A stretch of DNA of 64,000 bases from Chryseobacterium sp. SN22 (GTDB taxonomy: Bacteria > Bacteroidota > Bacteroidia > Flavobacteriales > Weeksellaceae): positions 1-64,000 of the forward strand of contig NZ_VTSX01000004.1 of the NCBI RefSeq assembly GCF_008329705.1, given 5' to 3'. This document shows positions 59,317-64,000 of the stretch, piece by piece (position 1 is the stretch's first letter; every line of letters starts with the position of its first letter). The position numbers and the translations under genes are program-made. A model generated the notes under the pieces. That model made no database searches, was not told the DNA's origin, and saw only the letters and a program-made list of their open reading frames with translations.

Positions 59317-59338
59317 TATCACTACAAAAATAGTGATA
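59317..59338 (-). promoter_or_regulatory. Operator dyad with embedded -7 element of the barrel gene
   Basis: TATCACTA (59317-59324) and TAGTGATA (59331-59338) form a perfect 8-bp inverted repeat; the 6-nt spacer and start of the right arm contain CAAAAATA, which reads TATTTTTG (-7 element) on minus. A repressor bound here would cover the promoter. It leaves a leader of about 90 nt. Confidence 0.62.
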
Positions 59339-60061
59339 TTTATTGTATTTATGAGGCCGAATTTTTAACTTCTTTCAAAAAATACTAAAAAATGCTCTAT
59401 TTTGAGAACTACTGGATCAATTTAAGCCATCTATAAAATTTTAGGAATTCCGATTATTTATTTTTTGTTTAAATCTCTACATTTATAAAAAAGAATATCA
59501 CCATGGAATAGGAATCAACCTCAAAAACTAAGAAGCAACCGAATTTATTGCACTTAGAGCAAATTTTTCCCTGGCTGCGCATCTTTGCCTAGAATAAAAA
59601 CCGACCCGGATGATGTATCATGATGACTTTTAAGAAATACCTGCTGCGGCAGAAGACCGCAACAGATTTTGCGAACTTCCGATTTGTGTCATACCATAAA
59701 CCTAAAAAGATATTCTGAGACCCACTGTATAAGAAATTCAGGTGTATTTATTAAGCATAATTCACAGTAAATCAGAATTATTCTCTTTAAAATTTTGCTT
59801 AAAAGATAAATGTACTTTCTTATTTACCTATTGTTTCTACCGGAATAAAAATTTTATCCGGAAAAAGATTTTTAATGATAAATTGAAGATGCTTATGGTT
59901 TAAAATTATTTACCTCCAGGCCTTTCTTAAAGTTCAGAAGATACTCTTGACAGCCTCCCTTATTTGTCTGTCTAATATTTTTATTTGGTCTGAATAGGTA
60001 AAAATAATCTGAGCGATAGATTAAAAAGACCTTAAAACTCCTGACATGTCTATTTATTTAA
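59339..60061. other. Long intergenic region, no supported gene
   Basis: About 720 nt before the cupin gene. One short ATG ORF on plus (59620-59718, 32 aa, MMTFKKYLLRQKTATD...) is seen with a more GC-rich patch around it, possibly a gene remnant, but nothing else supports it. No RNA gene or repeat was identified. Confidence 0.4.
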
Positions 60062-60069
60062 TAATTTTG
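60062..60069 (+). promoter_or_regulatory. -7 promoter element of the cupin gene
   Basis: TAATTTTG, exact TAnnTTTG, 20 nt before the ATG at 60089. Confidence 0.5.
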
Positions 60070-60088
60070 TAACATTAAATTTTAAAAA

Positions 60089-60976
60089 ATGGGAATCAAT
60101 TTAAAGCCAATTGATATTGTAGATGATATTACGCAGGAGGAGTTCATTGAAAAATACCTGAAGCCGAGAAAGCCTGTGGTGATCAAGAACATGGCAAAAA
60201 AGTGGCCCGCTTACCAGAAATGGACCATGGAATATATGAAGGAGGTAGTAGGGGATGTAGAAGTTCCGTTGTACGACAGCTCAAAAGCAGATCCTGCCGC
60301 TCCCATTAATTCTTCCGCTGCGAAAATGAAATTCGGAGATTATATCGATCTGATCCGGCGGGAACCGACGGATCTGAGGATTTTCCTTTTCGATCCTATA
60401 AAATTTGCTCCGAAGCTGCTGGAAGATTACCTTTCTCCTAAGGAACTGATGGGCGGGTTCCTGGATAAATACCCGAATATGTTTTTCGGGGGAAAAGGTT
60501 CTGTAACTTTCCTTCACTTCGATATCGATATGGCGCATATTTTTCACACCCATTTCAACGGCAGGAAGCACGTTCTCCTTTTCGATTACAAATGGAGGGA
60601 AAGGCTGTATCAGATTCCGTATGCCACTTATGCCCTGGAGGATTACAATATTGAAAATCCCGATTTCACGAAATTTCCGGCTTTGGACGGCGTGGAAGGA
60701 ATCGAATGTTTCCTGGAACACGGCGATACGCTTTTTATGCCAACCGGATGGTGGCACTGGATGAAATATCTGGACGGCAGCTTTTCAATCTCGCTGAGGG
60801 CATGGGATAAATCCTGGGCGGTAAAAGCACACTCCTTATGGAATCTTACGGTTCAGCGTAAGTTCGATGATATTATGAAGAAGAATTTCAGAAAAAAATA
60901 TATGGACTGGAAAGAGAAGGTAGCCGTGAAAAGAGCAGAAATTGCCCTGAAAAAAGGTTTGCCAAGAATAAAATGA
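60089..60976 (+). CDS. Cupin-8/JmjC-like Fe(II) dioxygenase
   Basis: A 295-aa protein of the cupin_8 (JmjC-like) family. The metal triad is visible: H-x-D in FLHFDIDMAHIFHTHF and the distal His in FMPTGWWHWM; a Lys in NGRKHVLLFD could bind 2-oxoglutarate. Start motifs RKPVVIKNMAKKWPAYQKW are typical. Related proteins hydroxylate protein or small-molecule substrates; the target is unknown. The basic C-terminal helix (KKYMDWKEKVAVKRAE) extends past the cupin. Monocistronic, with promoter and terminator. Confidence 0.92.
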   Translation: MGINLKPIDIVDDITQEEFIEKYLKPRKPVVIKNMAKKWPAYQKWTMEYMKEVVGDVEVPLYDSSKADPAAPINSSAAKMKFGDYIDLIRREPTDLRIFLFDPIKFAPKLLEDYLSPKELMGGFLDKYPNMFFGGKGSVTFLHFDIDMAHIFHTHFNGRKHVLLFDYKWRERLYQIPYATYALEDYNIENPDFTKFPALDGVEGIECFLEHGDTLFMPTGWWHWMKYLDGSFSISLRAWDKSWAVKAHSLWNLTVQRKFDDIMKKNFRKKYMDWKEKVAVKRAEIALKKGLPRIK

Positions 60977-61007
60977 AAAAAGACGTTTCCGGGAAACGTC
61001 TTTTTTC
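60975..61007. terminator. Bidirectional terminator after cupin gene
   Basis: Arms AAAAAAGACGTTT and AAACGTCTTTTTT around a short CCGGG loop; A run before and T run after. It also serves the leftward small gene at 61023. Confidence 0.9.
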
Positions 61008-61022
61008 ATTTTATGTAATAAT

Positions 61023-61301
61023 TTATCTTATGATCCGCTCCATATTTGATTTGGCACAATTGAAAGCTTCCTCCGCCTCTTCATACAATATTTTTACGGA
61101 CACTTCAAAACCGTTTGTCATGAAATAAGTGACATGGCCTTCGACATTAAAGCTTAGAAATGCGATATTATCAGCATTAACAACCAATGGCTGGCCCAAA
61201 ACTTTTGCGCCTTCCAGCGAATTGGGCTTCTTTACATTCATAACGTAAGACGCTTTAATGTAGATTAAACCACCCAATGTTGTTTTTATGATATAAGCCA
61301 T
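61023..61301 (-). CDS. Small protein of unknown function
   Basis: A 92-aa cytosolic protein starting MAYIIKTTLGGLIYIKASYV. Visible parts: VMNVKKPNSLEGAKVLG, VVNADNIAFLSFNVEG, and a C-terminal helix YEEAEEAFNCAKSNMERI. No signal, no membrane helix, no recognised domain. The ATG at 61340 would add 13 residues but lies upstream of a near-consensus -7 element (61333-61326), so 61301 is preferred. It shares the terminator with the cupin gene. Confidence 0.6.
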   Translation of the reverse strand: MAYIIKTTLGGLIYIKASYVMNVKKPNSLEGAKVLGQPLVVNADNIAFLSFNVEGHVTYFMTNGFEVSVKILYEEAEEAFNCAKSNMERIIR

Positions 61302-61325
61302 TCTGTAATTTTCTGTAAAGTTATT

Positions 61326-61333
61326 CAAATTAA
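61326..61333 (-). promoter_or_regulatory. Weak -7 element of the small gene
   Basis: Reads TTAATTTG on minus, seven of eight positions of TAnnTTTG, 25 nt before the ATG at 61301. Confidence 0.35.
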
Positions 61334-61422
61334 AGCACATGAAAAAATCCCCAGTACAGACCGAGGATAATCAAAAGTATTAATATTTATAAATGATTGG
61401 TGTTTCATGAAGTAAAAAATCA

Positions 61423-61456
61423 AAAAATATTCCCGAATTGCTCCGGGAAATATTTC
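61423..61456. other. Orphan hairpin
   Basis: AAATATTCCCG and CGGGAAATATTT pair with one bulge, with A/T on both sides. There is no gene that clearly ends here on either strand; it lies in the 358-nt spacer between the small leftward gene and the small rightward gene. Confidence 0.4.
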
Positions 61457-61587
61457 AGATCCCTTTATTATGTTTATTTTTTAATAGTTGCAGTACAGCA
61501 TTCAAGTATTATGCCATGAATGGATTCTCTCTGTTTTTTGCGGAAATAAAATACCTTTTCAGCAATATATTTTATCATATACCTCAT

Positions 61588-61620
61588 TTGCAGAATATTT
61601 ATAAAAACGGTATACTTTTA
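61588..61620 (+). promoter_or_regulatory. Promoter of the 54-aa gene
   Basis: TTG at 61588-61590, 22 nt, then TACTTTTA at 61613-61620 (seven of eight positions of TAnnTTTG). The predicted start of transcription is about 61626. Confidence 0.55.
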
Positions 61621-61659
61621 GATTGGATGAAGACAACACACACACTAAAAATATTATTT

Positions 61660-61824
61660 ATGAAAACATCTTCACAAACTGAAAACATCAATTCGCACTT
61701 CAACAGGGAAATGGAACGCCAAAAAGCTATTAAAGCACTGGAAAAGGCAAAAAGCATTAAAAGAAAGGTGGTTTTCCTTCCTCAGGGTGCTACCGGAAAT
61801 CTTAATTACAGGGATACTTTTTAA
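61660..61824 (+). CDS. Small 54-aa protein, unknown
   Basis: A basic 54-aa protein starting MKTSSQTENINSHFNREMER, with QKAIKALEKAKSIKRKVVF and C-terminal LPQGATGNLNYRDTF. No signal or membrane segment. It is preceded by a promoter and followed by a terminator, so it is a monocistronic gene. Alternative ATG at 61627 would add 11 residues and lie right at the predicted transcription start. No family recognised. Confidence 0.6.
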   Translation: MKTSSQTENINSHFNREMERQKAIKALEKAKSIKRKVVFLPQGATGNLNYRDTF

Positions 61825-61848
61825 TCCGGATCCCCATCACCAATATAA

Positions 61849-61881
61849 AATAAGCTACCGTTGAGAGTAGCTTATTTTTTT
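61849..61881 (+). terminator. Terminator of the 54-aa gene
   Basis: Arms AATAAGCTAC and GTAGCTTATT followed by a T run. Confidence 0.85.
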
Positions 61882-61940
61882 ATCATTATTTAATCAAAAA
61901 GGAGGTTTCTTTTAAAAGGATTATCGGCAATAAAGAAAAA

Positions 61941-61981
61941 TGAAGCAATTACAGGCATCTAGATTCCTGCTGTTGCTTCAT
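61941..61981 (-). terminator. Terminator after the Crp/Fnr gene
   Basis: Outer arms TGAAGCAA and TTGCTTCA with inner CAGG/CCTG; read on minus, a T-rich TTTTTCTTT follows. It lies 60 nt past the stop at 62041. Confidence 0.6.
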
Positions 61982-62040
61982 TTATAACCGCTGATCAGGA
62001 TCTGCGGTGTCAAAACCTGTAAATACATGCATATTAAACT

Positions 62041-62631
62041 TTAATAATAAATTTTTCGGTTCTCTATTTTCAGCTGATGGTTGTTGTGCATCTTTTTTAT
62101 CGTTCTGATAACCGTTTCTACCCGAAGGCCCGTTAAGTTTGCCAGCTGCTGCCGGGTAAGCGGTATCTGAAAAGAATATTTACCACCCGTATTCCCCTTA
62201 AGATGATCCATTACTGTTTTAATTTTAGAACAGGGATCCGGAGAAGAAATATTGAAAAGCATGATGTATTTATCATACAGCCGGTCCGCAAGCCAGCGGA
62301 ACATTCCTGAACATACTTCCTGGTGCTGTTTAAGAAGATCAAGGAAATCATTTTTTGAAAGCTTCAGAATTGTACATTCTGTTTTTGCTGTGGCATTGGT
62401 AGGATAATATCTGTCATCAAATAAAAAAGATTCTCCCAGGCTTTGCCCTTCATATAAAATGTTCTGTGTAAATTCTTTTCCATCTTCATGATAATTTTTC
62501 AGTTCCACAACCCCACTCACAATCTGAAAATAAAATTTGGGCAAATTTCCTTCATGAAAAATGACCTCATGTACTTTGTAGGTCTCATAATCTGCGCCGT
62601 ATGCTAACAATAAATCTTCACTAATTATCAT
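62041..62631 (-). CDS. Crp/Fnr family transcriptional regulator
   Basis: A 196-aa regulator: cyclic-nucleotide-binding-like beta-roll (VSGVVELKNYHEDGKEFTQN, then LGESFLFDDRYYPTNATAKT), dimer helix, and a C-terminal HTH of Crp type (PLTRQQLANLTGLRVETVIR). The N-terminal Cys cluster of Fe-S FNR proteins is absent; scattered Cys occur in TECTIL, EVCSGM and DPCSKI. It likely binds sites of the TGTGA-N6-TCACA or TTGAT-N4-ATCAA kind; candidates at 62782, 62905 and 46012 lie in this window. Divergently transcribed from the promoter region at 62782-62949. Confidence 0.92.
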   Translation of the reverse strand: MIISEDLLLAYGADYETYKVHEVIFHEGNLPKFYFQIVSGVVELKNYHEDGKEFTQNILYEGQSLGESFLFDDRYYPTNATAKTECTILKLSKNDFLDLLKQHQEVCSGMFRWLADRLYDKYIMLFNISSPDPCSKIKTVMDHLKGNTGGKYSFQIPLTRQQLANLTGLRVETVIRTIKKMHNNHQLKIENRKIYY

Positions 62632-62781
62632 ATATTTAATTTAAATGTTAAATGAATAAATATTTTAGCTAATTATTTTTAAAAAGGCTACAAATAGTAA
62701 ACCATATAAACATATAATTACAATAAAAAATACCACATTTTAGGGAATTAAAGGTAAAAATAAAAGAAATTCAGATTTCAC

Positions 62782-62827
62782 TTATGATGAATATCATAAT
62801 ATCCGGGGATTATCCTTCCTATCTTTG
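62782..62827 (+). promoter_or_regulatory. FNR-like box and -7 element
   Basis: TTATGAT (62782-62788), 4-nt spacer GAAT, ATCATAA (62793-62799): a perfect inverted repeat close to the FNR consensus TTGAT-N4-ATCAA. TATCTTTG at 62820-62827 is an exact -7 element. With transcription starting near 62833 the box centre is at about -42, the classical class II activator position. Confidence 0.65.
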
Positions 62828-62832
62828 AAACA

Positions 62833-62893
62833 CATCCTCATTCAATTTTGCACTTATTCTCACTTACCCCCTCCTTTCGGCGAGGGGCTTTTA
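62833..62893 (+). ncRNA. Candidate short transcript between FNR-box promoter and terminator
   Basis: From the predicted start near 62833 to a hairpin with arms CCCCTC (62868-62873) and GAGGGG (62882-62887) followed by CTTTTATTT, only about 60 nt would be made. No ORF fits. It is either a small regulatory RNA or a terminated leader (attenuator) of the lipoprotein gene at 62973. Prediction from sequence only. Confidence 0.4.
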
Positions 62894-62895
62894 TT
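62868..62895 (+). terminator. Intrinsic terminator of the short transcript
   Basis: GC-rich 6-bp stem CCCCTC/GAGGGG with an 8-nt loop, then CTTTTATTT. Confidence 0.7.
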
Positions 62896-62904
62896 TATAC
62901 TGAT

Positions 62905-62949
62905 TGTGACCCGCGTCATAAATTTTGTGGCTTTTCATCATTAAGTTTG
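62905..62949 (+). promoter_or_regulatory. CRP-like half-palindrome and -7 element
   Basis: TGTGA (62905-62909), 6 nt, TCATA (62916-62920) is one base off the CRP consensus TGTGA-N6-TCACA. TAAGTTTG at 62942-62949 is an exact -7 element, 24 nt before the lipoprotein start. Confidence 0.5.
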
Positions 62950-62972
62950 AAGTAATCAAATCATTTTATATT

Positions 62973-63173
62973 ATGAAAAAAATCCTATTATCAGCATTCC
63001 TGCTGTACATGCTATCGGCATGCACAAAATCAGAAACCCAGTATACGGACCAGCAAAACAAAAGGGAATCGGTAAACAATAAGGCTTCAGATACTATCCG
63101 TACCCTGAATGAAGTTTCCGACACCGCTGCTGTAAAACAGCATCCCAACAATGTAAAAACCGATAACGAATAA
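62973..63173 (+). CDS. Small lipoprotein
   Basis: A 66-aa exported lipoprotein: signal peptide MKKILLSAFLLYMLSAC with lipobox LSAC, then a polar, probably disordered tail (TKSETQYTDQQNKRESVNNK ... VKQHPNNVKTDNE). The start at 62973 is chosen because 62925 lies before the -7 element. It is 16 nt before the cyanophycinase-like gene, so the two may be co-transcribed. No function assigned. Confidence 0.78.
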   Translation: MKKILLSAFLLYMLSACTKSETQYTDQQNKRESVNNKASDTIRTLNEVSDTAAVKQHPNNVKTDNE

Positions 63174-63189
63174 ATTTACTGTTACATCT

Positions 63190-64000
63190 ATGGCTCCAAA
63201 AGGCAGATTAATCATCATTGGCGGCAATAATACAGAAGCGGTTCCTGAAACGGAGCAGGAAACTCTAAAGACGCAATTTTCCGCTTGTGGAATTTTCCGC
63301 TTATTATCAGACCGGAAAAATGACCGTATCGAAATTATTGCAGCATCTCCGGATACAGTGGAAAATACAGTATCAAAATATTCGGCGGTTTTACAGCAGG
63401 AAGGATATACCAATTTCGGTTTTATCCACCTTAAGAATAGCCGGGAAGATTATCATCCCCGGATCCTGGCGTCAAAGACTGTTATCTTTGTTGATGATGA
63501 CCCTGGTTTCTGTGAAACCTTAAAAAATTCATCTCTTACGAAACTGATATATAAAAAATACCTGCTCGAAGAGGAATTTACAATTGTAGGCATTAATGCG
63601 GGCGGCATGTTTATTTCCGGCATGTTCCTGAATGATAAAGAAATCCGTCCGGGGCTTGGGTTTATCAACAACTGTATTATTGATACCAACTTCAGACATG
63701 GCACCCGGTTCAGGAGCCTCGTAAAAGCTGTTGTTTCCCACCGCGAATGCCTTGGGCTCGGCCTGAATGAAGGAATGGCCCTGATTATTGAAAAAGGATA
63801 CAAGGCACAATGTATCGGGAACAGCTCCATGATCGTCGTCAATGCCAAAAATGTAAGAAGGAAAAAACCCAGAAAAGGATTCTCCGTGTACGCAAAAAAC
63901 CTGAAAGGCCATATCCTGACTGCCGGTTCCATGTTTAACCTGATCAGCGGTGACCTTATTACAGAAGTACCGTTCGATTATAATTTAAATTTTACCAACA
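63190..64000 (+). CDS. Cyanophycinase-like (peptidase S51) protein, probable pseudoenzyme, 3' end outside window
   Basis: At least 270 residues, open to the window end. N-terminal KGRLIIIGGNN and later TVIFVDDDPGF fit the S51 cyanophycinase fold, which hydrolyses cyanophycin. The expected nucleophile elbow GxSAGA reads VGINAGGMFISG, so Ser is Asn; the expected catalytic His in DxHF reads IIDTNFRHGTRF, so His is Asn. The conserved Glu segment GLGxxEGxAL is kept (LGLGLNEGMALII). I infer a non-catalytic relative that may bind cyanophycin-like polymers or regulate an active enzyme downstream. The lipoprotein gene lies 16 nt upstream. Confidence 0.8.
   Translation, partial: MAPKGRLIIIGGNNTEAVPETEQETLKTQFSACGIFRLLSDRKNDRIEIIAASPDTVENTVSKYSAVLQQEGYTNFGFIHLKNSREDYHPRILASKTVIFVDDDPGFCETLKNSSLTKLIYKKYLLEEEFTIVGINAGGMFISGMFLNDKEIRPGLGFINNCIIDTNFRHGTRFRSLVKAVVSHRECLGLGLNEGMALIIEKGYKAQCIGNSSMIVVNAKNVRRKKPRKGFSVYAKNLKGHILTAGSMFNLISGDLITEVPFDYNLNFTN

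Noticed and set aside
61438..61659. 128-aa ORF starting in the hairpin at 61438
   Set aside because: The promoter at 61588-61620 lies inside it and its upstream part is not protein-like; only the 54-aa part is supported.

Overview
The window looks like a chromosomal segment of a flavobacterium (Bacteroidota), most likely a Chryseobacterium-type member of the Weeksellaceae. The reasons are the Bacteroidota-specific families (GLPGLI proteins, an outer-membrane barrel with a carboxypeptidase-like N-terminus, a DUF3127 protein, a flavobacterial FtsL), the repeated occurrence of the Bacteroidota promoter -7 element TAnnTTTG, and the gene order of the division/cell-wall cluster. The genus is inference. 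No rRNA, CRISPR array, insertion sequence or integrase was seen.

Region by region. (1) 1-9.7 kb: the 3' part of a TPR sensor histidine kinase, two paralogous response regulators, a 55-aa small protein with its own promoter and terminator, and an 11-gene operon (YidD-like, YegP/DUF1508, HsdR-N-like nuclease, Cys-rich SH3 lipoprotein, PH-SHOCT, TM2, DUF6804-like, TerB-like, coiled-coil membrane protein, VWA-like lipoprotein). The small gene and the operon carry the same inverted repeat exactly 38 nt upstream of the same -7 element, so both are probably targets of the local regulators. (2) 9.7-11.8 kb: acetyltransferase, engB and an alpha/beta hydrolase on the minus strand. (3) 12.0-29.1 kb: a complete dcw cluster (mraZ, rsmH, ftsL, ftsI, murE, mraY, murD, ftsW, murG, murC, ftsQ, ftsA, ftsZ) followed by a GatB/YqeY gene, with MraZ boxes in front. 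(4) 29.5-41.1 kb: bacilliredoxin and GH3-family genes on plus; then two lipoproteins, two tandem EEP nucleases/phosphatases, rhomboid, mutL, a DUF1275 protein, a small UspA-like protein and an OmpR-type two-component system on minus. (5) 41.2-46.0 kb: an AT-rich minus-strand cluster with a GLPGLI protein, a 70-aa secreted peptide followed by its own terminator, a membrane-anchored partner, an HTTM/SdpB-like membrane protein and an ABC transporter. This resembles a sporulation-delaying-protein (SDP) type peptide system and is the strongest candidate for an undescribed system here. (6) 46.7-52.7 kb: four tRNAs (three Leu, one Gly), a DUF3127 protein, aat, a DMT exporter, a TPR protein and glmM. 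(7) 52.8-61.0 kb: feoA-feoB with a small Cys-rich partner, a second GLPGLI protein with an outer-membrane barrel, and a cupin-8/JmjC-like protein. (8) 61.0-64.0 kb: small genes, a Crp/Fnr regulator, an FNR-like box ahead of a promoter and an early terminator (possible small RNA), a small lipoprotein and a cyanophycinase-like protein whose expected catalytic Ser and His are both replaced by Asn (cut by the window end).

The most useful leads are the SDP-like cluster, the shared dyad-promoter module controlling the 11-gene operon, the FNR-box/short-transcript region, and three enzymes or kinases with odd sequence features: a MutL without its endonuclease motif, the probable S51 pseudoenzyme, and a kinase/regulator pair with compositional breakpoints at its input and output domains.
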